From Certhia americana (taxonomy: Eukaryota > Chordata > Aves > Passeriformes > Certhiidae), in contig JAGMWU010000080.1 of NCBI GenBank assembly GCA_018697195.1, positions 1 to 64,000 on the forward strand: a DNA stretch of 64,000 nucleotides, in the 5' to 3' direction. Shown here piece after piece: positions 51,787 through 63,267 of the stretch (position 1 is the first letter of the stretch; every line of letters begins with the position of its first letter). The notes beneath the pieces were generated by a model, which searched no databases, was not told where the DNA came from, and was given only the letters and a program-made list of their open reading frames with translations. Position numbers and translations under genes: made by a program.

Positions 51787-51883
51787 CCTCTGCAGCTCAG
51801 CAGGGCCGGTGTGGCAGAGCACAGCATCCAGCTGGGAGATCAGCAAAGCAGGGATGTGGCTCTGAAGAGGCTGTCTGCTGCAA

Positions 51884-51898
51884 ACAGCTTAAAAGGTC
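51884..51898 (-). promoter_or_regulatory. TATA-like element upstream of TINCR
   Basis: On the minus strand CCTTTTAAGC lies about 100 bp upstream of the TINCR start codon, with TTTTAA at about 51893-51888. If used as a TATA box, transcription would begin near 51860 and leave a 5' UTR of roughly 75 bases. There is no CpG island here, which fits a tissue-restricted promoter. The motif is weak and short. An upstream untranslated exon is equally possible, for example one starting at the CpG island near 60.3 kb. Confidence 0.2.
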
Positions 51899-54800
51899 CT
51901 GCCAAACCTGTTTCTCCCAGTTGCCACGCTGCATGCTTCACATTCCAGGGAAGAGCTCACCAGGCTCCATGAGCCTGCTGGCTGGGAAACATCTCCATGA
52001 ATCATTTCCACACACCCCTAAATCCCATCATAATTACAATGTCTTCACGAAGTGCTCTTCATTCCAATGGCTTGAAGAGGACTTTTAAAGCTGGACCTTC
52101 ACAGACATTAGAAACGTGGGTGCATGTGAGAAATGAATGGGTTTAGCAACCTCATGTCTCCTGCTGTAAAAAGCTGCCAGCTGGGGAGAAGATCAGTTAG
52201 CAAAGCAGGCATTTAGCAACCTCGCAGCTATTTAACATAGCCACTTTAATGAAGGAAAGTACAGCTTCATAGTGACAAATTCCTCACAGAGAGCCACAGC
52301 ACCCTGATGAGATAGAGCCTGGCTGTGTGAACACCTTTCATCATTGCAGTGCAGATTCCCCCAGGAAATCTGCACAGTTACTGTTCATGAAGAATTTGGG
52401 ACCCTCCAGAAGGGATGGGAGTCATTCACTCCTCATCATACCCTCATATATCTGATATTGAATCACGAGAGATCCTCGATGGTTCATCCTCTGGATTTCC
52501 TCTTCCTTTCCAATCACTGTCTAATTGCAGGGCTGATCCTGATCCTATCCTGCCCCACACGTGAGTGGGACCAGCACCACAGGGCTGCAGGCACAGCAGG
52601 CAAACCGGTGGCACAGAGGCCTTGAAGTGTGAGAGGAACCAGCCATACTTTGGGAAATACAATTCCACCTCTGAAAGGAAGGAGTTGATGTCAGCCACAG
52701 GCTGTAATTGACTGATCCTGCAAGGCAGACACTGGCAGTCACAAGATGATACTTCAGAGCAAACACCATGAAGATAAGGAAGCCTTTTTTGCTCTTTTTC
52801 TCAAAAAGATCAAGTCACCCTCTTATCTTGTAGGTAACTTTTCTGCAGCCCATATTACAGGCATTAATTCCCTCGTCCATTCTTCTCAACATAGACAAGT
52901 ATTTTCAGACCAAAGTACTGCAAGACAGTTGAGTTCAGGGTCTGCTCTCCACTAAAAAGGAGCTGCTCATGCCCAGCACATAACAAAACAATCTGATTTT
53001 CAGATAAGGCAGCAGTCAGCTCCCATTGAGAATAAGAAACCACCCTCCCATGGGGGAACAAGGAGGTTTCCACCTTTCTTCCACACCACACTTTTCCCTC
53101 CCCAGCACATTATGTCTCTGCCAAGAACAGCAGCAAATATCTTCACTAACACCACAGGCAGTTGAGAAGAACTGAAGCTTCCACTTACAACATTTTCTTT
53201 TTAGCTTGGGTCACTCCAAAGGAATGATTGTTTTGGTGGGGTCTGGCATTCTTGGGTCCTTGCTGTGCCACTGAGTCGCTTGAGATGAGTCATGTCATGC
53301 CTTGGTGTTTCTGTTTACTCACCTCATGACTGCAGGATGGTGTAACACATGTTCATTAAGCACCTTGTGTGAAACAGGAACTGTGTTTAGCACAGTCATG
53401 GTTTAGAGCATTTAAGGATGCCTGGATCTATAAATATGTCAATAATCTTGAAGACAGAACAACACTACCCCTATTAGAGATGGAGAAACTGAGGGATAAA
53501 GCTGTTATAACCAAGAAAAGGCAAAAGGTCAGGCTCTGGTCCCCATATCCAGGTACCTCAACAAGGCATCTCAATTTCAGAGACTTGCAGAAACCCTCAA
53601 GCCTGGTGATTCCTTCTCCAGTGGGGTGACATTCCCTTAGGGAGCCAAACTTCATCCCTGGTATAAAGCCAGAGATTCAGGGGTAAAGCAAAGGTCTGAT
53701 CCAATTCCCAGAGCCATCCAAGGGCAGACTCTCATTGATGGCAGCCAGACCTGGAACAGGCCCCAGACACACCGTGCTCTGAGGGCTCTGGCCAACAGAA
53801 TTTGCCCAGTGAGTGCCAAGGGGAGCATAAGGCATTCTCATTTCAGCAGAGCCTGTCTGGTGTCAGCGAGTCCATCAGCTCCATCCTTCTAGCATACGTG
53901 ACAGCCTGACAGTTGCCAAATACCTCCCTCAGACACCTTTCAGACAGATCCTGTTTATTTTTAGGACAGCTCTTTCCCATCAAGGCTCAGATGCAAATCA
54001 TTATAGAGAAAGGGGGGATGGTGGCAGGAAGAAAGCAGCTAGTATTTTTATTTCTTTGCCTATGATGTGGCTGCAAACTTTCCTCCTGTACCCCCATCTG
54101 CCTACATTGGGACCCTTCATTTGATGAAAAGGGATGATATCCTAGCCTATGAAAGCAGGATAAGGAGAAGCATAGCAGTGAAGTCAGCTTATGAAATATT
54201 GAAGCAATGAAATCCTCACTGGAACATGTGAATGTCTAATGCCAGTTTCAATTAATTCTGGATTTTTCATTAAACCACTATTAAAAGCAAGAGGACAGCA
54301 GAAATAAGGGAAATTAACTTGAGCAGTATATTAAATACCTTAGTTTTGCTTGAGGATGTTTTATTATCTGTCTAAAGCAATTATTTCACCAGCTTCTGAT
54401 GGTTTGTGGGCCAAACAGAGTTATAGGGTAACTAGATGGTCTTTCCTCAAAATTATTTTAATTTCTGTCCTCTATCCTGCATCTGGCAGCCTGTCTATGG
54501 TGATGTCTCTGGCATGTCATATCTGGAGGATAAGACATGGAGTCAGAGTTCTGGGAATCTGTAATAAAGTGTCACTCTGGCATTATTTACAAATCAAATA
54601 AAAACTTGTTGACTTAAGCTTTTCCCCATATTGAGGGCAAACAAAAGACATGCAAATATTCAGAGACGTTCATTAGGAAAGCCTGAAAAGCAATTTAAAA
54701 CCCAGGTGGGCTGTGATTTTTTTTTTTATGGAGAGAAGAAATAAAGCAACAGCATTTATAAAACATCTCCTCTTCTGTTCTCAGAGCTTCTTTATTCCAT

Positions 54801-57800
54801 TGATTAGAGCAAAAGAGAAACACCTGCCTAAATTAGGTGCTTCATCTCAAGATGGTTGAGATGATCTTGGGCCTTAGAACTTCTCACAATGACAGAAAAG
54901 AGACATTAATGTCTGAGGTGGGTGGGTTTTTGGTGGGGTTTGTTTGATAGTGGCTGTTTTGCTGTGCTGCTCTCCTTGAAAAGGGCAGCAGAGAAGTGGG
55001 ATGCTGTTCAACAAGAAAATAAAAGTTTTGATAAGGAAATAAAGGTTTCAGCATGGAAATAAATGTTTCTTGCTACCCAGAAATAAAGGTTTCTTCATTT
55101 TCTGCTAGCAATCATAGGAAAATTGAAACATCTGGGAGAAATCTGATCCTAACTCCCTTGGCAGAACCTGTAAATCTTTGAGGAAATCACTCAGCCAGTG
55201 CTGTCATTCTGCCAAGGCAGACCCTTTGCTGTTCCCTGAAACCCTCTGATCCCAGGACTTGCAGTCAGTAGTGCTGAACACTAAGGATTTTCCTCTGATG
55301 TCTCTTTGGGGTGACTTTATCTTTGGAAGCAGAGAGAGGGATGAAGGGATGAAGCATGAGAGGTGACCACCCTGGCCAGGTTGACCAGACTTCACCCCTG
55401 CAGTTCTACAACACTGGGTACCAAAGAGGGGCTGCTTTTTTTTTTTTTGTGAGGCTCCCCAAAAGACTCAGTTCAGCTGGTGGGCACAACCCTCAACCCA
55501 AACACTGTTCTCCTGCTCCATTAGCCAAAGGTGCAGAGGGAAGACTGCAGCATTGTGAACTCTGACACCCACATTAAGTGCTGGGGAGCAGGAGACTGGG
55601 AAAGTTTCATTTGTGGAGTGAACGGCTGTGCAGGTTTAACAGTGATAAAACAAGGTTATAAATCTTCAGTCCAATATGCAGCTGTCACCTAATTCATCAG
55701 TGCCTCAGATATCTCAGGTGATGGGGCAGCTTAAGGCACTGGTATTTATATTTCTAAAATACCAGAGGCCCCAACTAGAGCTGTATCACCACGTGCCAAG
55801 ATGAGTAAGGACTTTCCTATCACTCAGTGCTTTACTCCTCCTGAGATGGGCTTGGTCATGAAATGATTGGGCTCACTTTATATGTCAAGTTACATCTACA
55901 GCAAATGAACAAAGAGCTAATACATGATTAATAAATATTTTGAGAAATGAGTAATTAAATGCAACAGTATTTTAGAGTCCTGTGGATAATCACAAAATAT
56001 GTAAGCCCAAGTGATAAGGCTTTCTCCTGATACAACTTATCTGCAGCACACTGCTCACATCTGCAAGAGGGCTTAGGAACACTATTAACTTCTTGTGCAC
56101 CAGGAAAAAAGAACCTTTCTGTGATAGAGGAGCACTTCTCCTGGGGATTAAGACAAAAGCGTCTTTGTTTAGACATTTTAAATTCAGAAAAGCCAGAAGG
56201 TGCTTCATTTAATGTGTATGGCAGGTATGAGTGTCAAGCAGAGCCCCAACCTCCCATCCTTGCCTGGCAAGGGGGAAAGTGTCAACATCTTCCTGCCCTG
56301 TTCTAAGCCACAGTCAGGAACTCTCCAGCTGCTCCACCAGTATAATAGATTTTTTTTTTTTTTTTTAAGATGGTACTGTCATTCTTTCTGCTACAAACGA
56401 GGATTTCTGCCACTAACACAGCTGAAGTCACCAAGTAAAGCAGATCCTGCTGCAAGTATCCAAATCAGATTCCAAAAGGCCCCACAACTGCTCTGGCCAG
56501 CTGCCCAGCAAAAATATTGCACTACTGGTGGCATGGAAATGTGCTTCAAACAGGTTCCAGGGAAAAAAAAATATTTATATTTAGTTTTGAAGGAGCAAAC
56601 CTGACTGGTTTTGGAACACAAATGAACCTACACTGTTTGTTTTCTGAGCAAAAGTTGGATGTGAGTTGGTGACGTTTTCTGGTGGAAAACGCAACATGAA
56701 GGAAAAAAACCTGGTAATGCACATGTTAAATGAACCAGTCAAGTGCAGACAATGGAAAAGCTGAAAAATTGATATGGAGGAAAGCATTTTGTGGTGGTAG
56801 CTATTTCTCACTGCAGTTCTTTATAACTTCCCAGATGGGGAGATTCATGACCCTCAGAAGAAGTCTGTATCCTTGGGGTTTGGCCTGAGGCAGCCCATGA
56901 CTCACTCACCTGAGAGGGTTGGCTATAAGCTCAGAAATAAGCAAGACAACAAAATGGTGGTGGAAACAGCAAAACAAAGGACAAATGAGTTCACTGATGG
57001 AGGAGCAAAAACCCCCAAAGCTCTGCACACAGAGGAGGGCCTGGATGGAGAGAGAGCGAATGCTTGTGCCACTGAGGACTCAGAGGAGCAGCCATCCCAG
57101 GCAGGATTTCTTCCTTTCTGTCTGGGATTTTTTATCCAGGATTTCTTTCTGGGATTTCATCCCAACACCATTTCTTTCAGGCAAAACAAATTCAGGTGCC
57201 TCAGTCTTCAAAAGTGAGATGGGTGGAAATAGAAGATTTGAAGCTCTACGAGCCATTCCAGCTGCAGCACCATTTTCCAGAGGCTCAAGGAAGAGAGAGA
57301 ATGTGTGGATGTGCATTGCCATCTAATGGCAAGGGAGAGCTTGAAGCATTGGCTGTGGCCCAGCAATGGGCTGGAACTGTAAAAAACAAGGAGGACATAG
57401 CCCGCAGGGATAGTCCTTTGCTCTAAATGCAAATCCTACCTCTGCAGCTGAAAGGTCTCACCGATGAAGAGCAGTCCAGGGAAAAGAAAGGCAGTCAAAA
57501 CCTTCTGGTAGAGGCTCCTGATTCCTTATTTTCTAGGATCCTCTCCATTCTGTATCGGCCAAAAATATTAGGATGCATTCAGGGTTGCATTTGCTTTCTT
57601 CTGCTGCACCAATGCTGGCAGTGAGACAGGCTTCCCAAGCAGGTGTACATCTCAGGTACCAAGTGAATTCTGCCATCCTATTCAAAACAGTGCAAAATTC
57701 ATTATCTCAGGTGTTCAAAGATCCTGCTGGGAAATGCAGGTAACCAGGATTATTAAAGAATAGAGGTAGATTTCCCTTGGATCTAGGCACAGGGAAAGCA

Positions 57801-59800
57801 GATCTACTATTTTCATCATACTCAGCCCAGTACCTTGTTTTTATCAGTAATGGACACTTAATAAGAATATATCAGAGAGGATATTTGGTACTGGCACACT
57901 TACTGAGAAGGGTAGAGGGAGAGCGCCCTGCAGGGAGAGCCCACAGAGCAAAAAATGCACTGAGATGTGAAAGTTTACAGATCTTGTCATTTAAAAGGAA
58001 ATGTCAGGAAGAGACAAGTTTGATGCTCAGTCTAGTACCACCTTTTCTACTGATACACCACATTATATAGTTTCTACAACAGAAGGTTTACAATTGAGTG
58101 GACTGTTAGGAGATATTTATGTTAGTAAAATGAAGGAATTTGGTAAAGATTTGTCAACAGCTTCTTTCTTCTGCTTTGAATTACTTCTAGCCTTGATACA
58201 TGAAGCTTTGTATATGAGGAGCTGGAGCTCAATCAGCGTGAAAGAGAGGAAGGAGAGCTTTTATGACCAAAGTCTGGAGCAGAGAAGGAGCTGTGGGAGA
58301 AACTGGGGGATATAAAGTGTCTGTTTTTCCCAGCTAGTGACATGGGCTGTGTTGTAGGTCTCAGCTAACTGCTGGGCCACAAAAAAAGGAGTAAGGATTG
58401 ATAGCAGAGAAAATGTTGAGACCTGCCAGTCTTCAGGCCACAGGTCTGACCACCCCCCAGTCTGTTCAGATGCCTGCTGTGACAAGCTTCCCAAGCAGCC
58501 TGCTGCCAAAGGAATGAGCACACTCTCCAACAATCCAACTTCATTTCCTTCTGGTATCCTCTCATATTTACACACCAACCTTGCCAAGCTTAGCTCAGCC
58601 CCAACAATCCCTCTGAAAGAAAAGGAAAAACAAAGGAACTCTTGCAGCCTGTAAAGCACCTTCCTGACGGTCTGAAATAAACAAAAAAACAAACAAAAAA
58701 TTAAATCGTTTAGAGTGCTCTTCTTTCTCTCTTGGTTGCTCACTGTTTCCCAAGCTAATAAAAACCAGAAGCTGTGGGACTGATGGGATTATCATCACTG
58801 AATTCTTCAGGTGTTTCTCTCCAGTTTGTGAAGCAAGGGAAGGAAGAAGGGCATGTACCCGGTTGAAGAGCTACAGAGGATAACGTGTTTCTTGATGTTC
58901 CTTTCTAAATGTGGCAACAGAGTTGATTAGAAAAATTATCTTCCTGCAGTTGAAATAGAAAGGAAAAAAAATTTTGTTCAATGTTTGCTTCCCCAGCCCT
59001 GAATCCAAGGCTGTGGTAGGAAAGGGGCTGGTGAGCTGACTGGAAAAGCACTTGTGCTTCTCTCAGTCATAGAAATCATGAAGAAACTGTGAGACCAGCC
59101 ACGGGAACAGCTCAAAATTCACACCTAAGGGCACAAGCAGCTGCTGTCCCAAGGAGCAGCACACACAGCCTTGCATTCAGCCTCATTCCACAAGTTCCTA
59201 CATGTGCTGGGTCAAACAGGGATAACACAGTCCTTCCCACTCCACTGCCTCCCCTTTTGTCTTCAAACTACACCCCAAAACTTGCTGCTCTGAGAGCATC
59301 CAGCCTTGTGGCATGCAGGACCATGAGGTGAAACAGGTCTGAACGCAGGATGGCAGCGGCAGCGTGATTGAGAGAAAGGAAGCCCTGAAGGAGCCATAAA
59401 ACAAAGCCAGCTGCTTTGAACAGACAGCAGCAGCCTGAGCCAGACCACCGGGTTGCAGCCAGCTGAGGAAAATTATTATAGGTGTATCTTGTCCCAAAGA
59501 AATGAAGAGGCAGCTGCAGCACAGTCGTGGTTGCCGTGACCCTTCGTGTCCTGTGGTCACCAGCACTGACCCTCACTCTTTGGGTTTTCACCCCAAAATC
59601 CCTGCAGAGCCTGCTGCCCTCCACCAGCAAACTCCCAGGGCAGGAGGGCGAGAAGTGCTAGTGATCGTGATTAATCTGGTTTATTGGGCTGTGTAATGAC
59701 ATTTCTCAAGGCTTGGAAACACTGATAACACAATGCTTCACCCCTACGCCTTAAACCTGCTCCAGGCTGAGGTCCTGTGTGATTTTACCTTCCACTGTTC

Positions 59801-59850
59801 AAATCACAGAATAGCTTAAAAGTCATTGGAATTGGACTAAAAAAAAAAAA
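59801..59850 (-). mobile_element. Short CR1-like 3'-end remnant
   Basis: AAATCACAGAATAGCTTAAA resembles the complement of a CR1 3' terminus, but similarity fades within 40-50 bp, before an A14 tract. Confidence 0.4.
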
Positions 59851-60200
59851 AACACCTGGGGGCCACCTTGCTCCAGAGGTACCGGAAAAATCACATTTAA
59901 TTATGTGAGGGGTTCAGAGAGATACAGGCGCACACCAAGTGCCAGCGCTAGTTTCCAAGCAAACAATGAACCTAGAGCTGTTAAAAATTCCGAATATATA
60001 TATTTTTTAATATCAAAATAAAAACAAACAAGCAAACAAACAAAGCAGGTAAAACACAGACACACAAATGAAGCAGACCCAAGCGGCTGCTCCGGCCGGG
60101 ACCCGCCGCCATTCGGGAGGGTGGCGGTGCGGGCGGTGCCCGGGCCGGACCGGGCTAGGCGGGGCAGAACGGGCCGGGCCGGGCCGGGACAGAACGGGCC

Positions 60201-60270
60201 GGGCGGGGCGAACCGAGCCGGGCGGTGCCTGAACCGGGCGGGGCGAACCGAGCCGGGCGGTGCCTGAACC
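60201..60270. repeat. Perfect 35-bp tandem duplication in the CpG island
   Basis: Two identical 35-bp units beginning GGGCGGGGCGAACCGAGCC are adjacent, and further partial copies (AACGGGCCGGGC) extend to the left. Such GC-rich units commonly vary in copy number. Confidence 0.85.
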
Positions 60271-60309
60271 GGGCGGGCCGGGCCGGGCCGGTCCCCACAG
60301 CCCGCGGGC

Positions 60310-60321
60310 GCCGCCATCTTG
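60310..60321 (-). promoter_or_regulatory. TISU/YY1 element 2
   Basis: This is a second exact CAAGATGGCGGC, 43 bp downstream of the first on the minus strand. Its ATG (60317-60315) is in a different frame from the first and opens a 138-codon unrecognised frame ending at 59901. Both elements share one orientation, which suggests minus-strand transcription, but YY1 sites can work in either orientation. Confidence 0.55.
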
Positions 60322-60352
60322 GCGCCGCCTCCTCACAGCCCGGGGGTTCGCG

Positions 60353-60364
60353 GCCGCCATCTTG
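60353..60364 (-). promoter_or_regulatory. TISU/YY1 element 1
   Basis: On the minus strand CAAGATGGCGGC matches the TISU consensus (SAASATGGCGGC), which combines YY1-dependent transcription with translation initiation from a very short 5' UTR. Its ATG (60360-60358) opens a 115-codon frame ending at 60013 that is Pro/Arg-rich and unrecognised. Confidence 0.55.
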
Positions 60365-60395
60365 GGGTGGGGGGCGAAGGCCGCGCATCAGGCGG

Positions 60396-61084
60396 TGGAG
60401 GGAGGCCTGGGTTTTCCTGAAATTAAGTAATTTTGATTTAAACAACAACAGCAAATCTTTGTCGTGTTTGAATTCCACTTGGCTACCAAGCACCGCATAG
60501 CCACTCGCTCGCCCACAAGCGGAAACAGAGAGAATCAGAAGGGTAAAAGCTGGAGAACTTTCAAGTTGAAGGAAAGACAGTTTAATAGGGAAAACAGGGG
60601 GTTCGTTCACTGCTTCCTGTGGGAAGGTGTTGCACACCTCCAGGAGAACAGGAATGGTGACATGGGAAGAAAAATGCCATCACTCCGAAAGTCCCCGATT
60701 TGCTCCTCCTTCTCCCCATTTATATCCTGAGTGTGATATCAGATGGTCTGGAAAATCCTGGCTGTGTCCCTTCCCAATTTCTCAGCACCCCTAGCCCCCT
60801 CCCCAGCATGGTCCTGTAAGTGGCAGGAAAGGCCTTAGCTCTGTGCAAGCTCGGCAATAAAAAGACATGACTATATTCTCAACCCTATATTCAGAACAAA
60901 TCCAAAACACAGCCCCGTACCAGCCACGGGAAGGAAATTATCTCAGCCACAGGCATTGTGCGGGTGTTGGCTTCATGTCTGCTCAACCATCACATTTAGC
61001 TCAATAAAAGGCGGATTTTTTTTTCCTTAAAAGTCTCTCCCAAAGGCCTTTCAATGCTGTGCCAGCTCAGCCCCAGAGGATGGG
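60396..61084. other. No gene seen
   Basis: Sequence downstream of the CpG island in the plus direction. A weak donor-like AA|GTAATT occurs near 60427. No further exon is recognisable. Confidence 0.4.
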
Positions 61085-62165
61085 GAAGTTCTGGGTCTTG
61101 TGTTGAGTGTGCTGGTGCCCTCATGGCTGGGGATGCTGTGATGGAGGGACTGAGGGGCTGCAGACAGCAGAGAACAGCAGAATTGAGGAGGGAATTGGCA
61201 TCGTGTGGTCAACAGGACCTGGACTGGGGAAAGAACTGGGGGAATGTGAAGGCTGGATATCAGGAAAAGGTGTCTTCCCCCATCTCGGAATTATATAAAA
61301 ATTGGGGGTTTTTTGTTTGCCTGTCTCTGTGCCGGCTGTTTTTCTTCTTCCGAGAAGAAAAGTTTTGTTTTCGCCAGCCAGAGATCTTGAAAGAAAGGCT
61401 GCGAGACTTTTCTTCTTTTTCTCTTCATAGTTTATTATTTCTTATCATTACAAATACCAAAGCTAACTACAAAATGCACAAAGCTTAATGTCTAATACCT
61501 AATGTCAAATGTTCAATGCCTAGTGCTCAATGTCAAATGTTCAATGTCAAATGTTCCCACCCTCAGGGTGGCGTGGATATTTATACTACAATCCACACAA
61601 TCAGTATTTATAATTCTTCACCAATAACTATTATCTATGTTAGAAGGTTAGACTCTATTCTAAGCCAACTATAATGTGCCACCTCACTGCAGAAGATGAA
61701 GGCAAGGAAGAAGAAGGAAAAAACCCAAAAGCCATGTGCTTCCTCCATCTTGCCATCACCTGCTTACCATCCTAAAATCCCCATATATCTAAAATTCTCA
61801 CCCTGTGATAAAACTATGCACTATTCTACTATTTAATACACACTCTTAAAAACTCTGCTTCATTTCAGAGCTTAAAAGCCCTTTCTTTTCCTTGAACAAA
61901 GGTTAAAAACACTGTTTTCCAGAGATCTTAAATCTCTCAAACATGCAAAGAGATATTTTTCATAATTCCAGACTCCGACACCCTCAGAGGGTGGGTGAGC
62001 ACTATTCCCAAGGGAATAGTCACGGCCACAAGGTTTCCAGAGCTCCAGGGGCATTTGGGCAACACTCTCAAGGCACAGGATGGGATTGTTGAGGTATCTG
62101 TGGAGAGCCAGGATTTGATGATCCCTGTGGGACTCATCTCAGTGTATTCCATGGCTCTATGCAGG
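61085..62165 (+). mobile_element. CR1 fragment split by a nested solo LTR
   Basis: The left part (to 61282) has GGAATGTGAAGGCTGGATAT then CAGGAAAAGGTGTCTTCCCC. The right part (from 61981) resumes with CAGAGGGTGGGTGAGCACT, GGGATTGTTGAGGTATCTG and GTGTATTCCATGGCTCTATG. Joined, the two halves follow CR1 order, so the LTR entered an existing CR1. The left boundary is approximate. Confidence 0.8.
61283..61980 (-). mobile_element. Solo LTR (698 bp) inserted in CR1
   Basis: On the minus strand it begins TGTCGGAGTCTGGAATTAT and ends ATAATTCCGAGA, so the ends form an imperfect inverted repeat. The flanks CCCCCA (61277-61282) and CCCTCA (61981-61986) match 5 of 6 bases, a plausible 6-bp target duplication. 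A minus-strand AATAAA occurs in GAAATAATAAACTATG near 61432. Its internal part holds degenerate repeats of the AATGTCAAATGTTC type (about 61480-61556). No viral coding sequence is present. Confidence 0.78.
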
Positions 62166-63040
62166 TAACACTAGGGGAGCAAAGTCAGAAAGTGCAGCCA
62201 GGCTGCCCTGGAAGATGCTGAACATCAGAGCAGTCAGGACAAGGCTGTGTTGGGCTATAAGACTCAGCAAACACGTGTGAAGGGATGGAATGGTTTTGGG
62301 GATGTGTTTAATAGAGCTGCAAAAGGAAGCAGAGCTCATTCTGGGGCTGTTGGATGCTCTGCTTGGTGTCCTCTGTCAGTGGAGCTACTCCTGTTCTCCC
62401 CAGAGCCTGATATTCCCTGACAGGGTGAAGGTGACTCCTTCATGCAGCAGAAGGAATAATTTACTGTGCTCATCAGACTGCAACTTCAGGTGTTGTTCAG
62501 TTCCCCAAGTATTTAGTGAGGGAAATTTCAAGGACAGGCACTCAAACTCACTGAATTTGCCTTGAGCCTGAACTTGACATCTAAATTTGAGCTCTGTTAC
62601 GCTTTATACTATCACACATTACAGCTAGTTCCTTAACACCAGTGCTTATTTTTACAGCAAAAACCTCTGCTGTATCATATCCTGCATCTTTTTATAACTT
62701 AAATTTAACTACCTCTTAAGCATAGATTTTTTTTTTTTTTACATTTGTTTATTTATTTTATGTATGGATTTATTTGGAATAACCTAAAGAGATCCTTCCC
62801 TTCATTAGCCTCCTGCCATTATTCCAGGAAGGCAGGCCATCCCCAAGATCTGCTGGGTTGGTTAATTGCTCTGCACACACAAAGGGGAGCTAATCAGCTT
62901 TTCTTCAAGCATGTGTTCATATGTCAACACTTTTGCTTCTGTCAGAAGCTTAAAAATGGAAACAGTTTTCTCTTTAAGAAAACAGGACCCAAATAAGGAG
63001 ATGGAGTGGTGAAGATTCCTCTAGTGAGTCTGTTCCAGCT
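62166..63040. other. No gene seen; region upstream of TPM4
   Basis: AT-rich sequence with a T-rich tract near 62728-62740 and low CpG. It may contain muscle regulatory elements, but only the MCAT match at 63041 stands out. Confidence 0.4.
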
Positions 63041-63047
63041 CATTCCT
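63041..63047 (+). promoter_or_regulatory. MCAT (TEAD) motif upstream of TPM4
   Basis: A perfect CATTCCT, the TEAD-binding MCAT element known from avian cardiac and skeletal muscle promoters, lies about 220 bp upstream of the TPM4 start codon. A single 7-base match is expected by chance every several kb, so the call rests on position only. An E-box-like CACTTG occurs near 63136. Confidence 0.2.
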
Positions 63048-63220
63048 TAGAAAGACTGTGGATGGAACACCAGAGAAGAGGCCAATAGATCTGGGTTTTG
63101 TCCAGGGGGCTCTGGGTTTTAAAGCTCTCTAAAACCACTTGTAGCTCATTTTCCCTGTGACTTGCCTGGGTACAACTTCTTTCGCTGTCCAAGCTGTTAA
63201 AAATCTAAAATTTTACTCAT

Positions 63221-63267
63221 CAGATTCTTTTAGTTGCGTGACAGATCCAGCCTGTCCTTGAGCAAAA
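63221..63267 (+). promoter_or_regulatory. TPM4 5' UTR segment with possible splice acceptors
   Basis: The 47 bases before the TPM4 ATG contain AG dinucleotides ending at 63223, 63233 and 63244, preceded by T-rich sequence (TTTTACTCATCAG, ATTCTTTTAG). This could be the acceptor of an exon whose 5' UTR partner lies upstream, for example in the CpG island at 60.08-60.40 kb. Alternatively transcription starts locally, but no clear TATA box or initiator is visible. Confidence 0.3.

Larger units (their letters stand above)
51847..60082. other. Spacer between TINCR and the CpG island; no gene seen
   Basis: MIR-like pieces occur at about 53255-53340 (CCACTGAGTCGCTTGAGATG) and 53480-53530 (GAGATGGAGAAACTGAGGGA, reverse orientation). 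A T17 tract is at 56350-56366. Degenerate GGAAATAAAGGTTTC copies lie at 55017-55100. The frames at 58001-58315 and 58261-58743 are unrecognised. Confidence 0.5.
60083..60395. promoter_or_regulatory. CpG island, candidate promoter
   Basis: This roughly 310-bp block is by far the most GC- and CpG-rich part of the window, built of GGGCCGGGC and GGGCGGGGCG runs (GC-box/SP-type sites). The flanking sequence is AT-rich. It contains three ATGGCGG cores on the minus strand, two of them within full TISU consensus sites, and a perfect 35-bp tandem duplication (60201-60235 and 60236-60270). It lies between minus-strand TINCR (8.3 kb away) and plus-strand TPM4 (2.9 kb away). It may start an unannotated minus-strand transcript, a 5' exon of TPM4, or both. 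No coding sequence in it is recognisable. Confidence 0.75.

Noticed and set aside
51523..51846. 107-codon version of TINCR starting at the upstream Met
   Set aside because: The extra 20 residues do not extend the ubiquitin fold, and the downstream Met at 51786 has better context and gives the expected length.
51490..51972. 160-codon plus-strand frame over TINCR
   Set aside because: It is antisense to the TINCR coding sequence, and its openness is explained by that constraint.
57777..58315. Possible decayed viral or transposon coding segment
   Set aside because: Short AT-rich frames without any motif I can identify.
59901..60360. Pro/Arg-rich proteins opening at the two TISU ATGs
   Set aside because: The translations reflect GC-box repeats and then low-complexity sequence. 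The start sites are kept as regulatory elements, but I do not call a protein.
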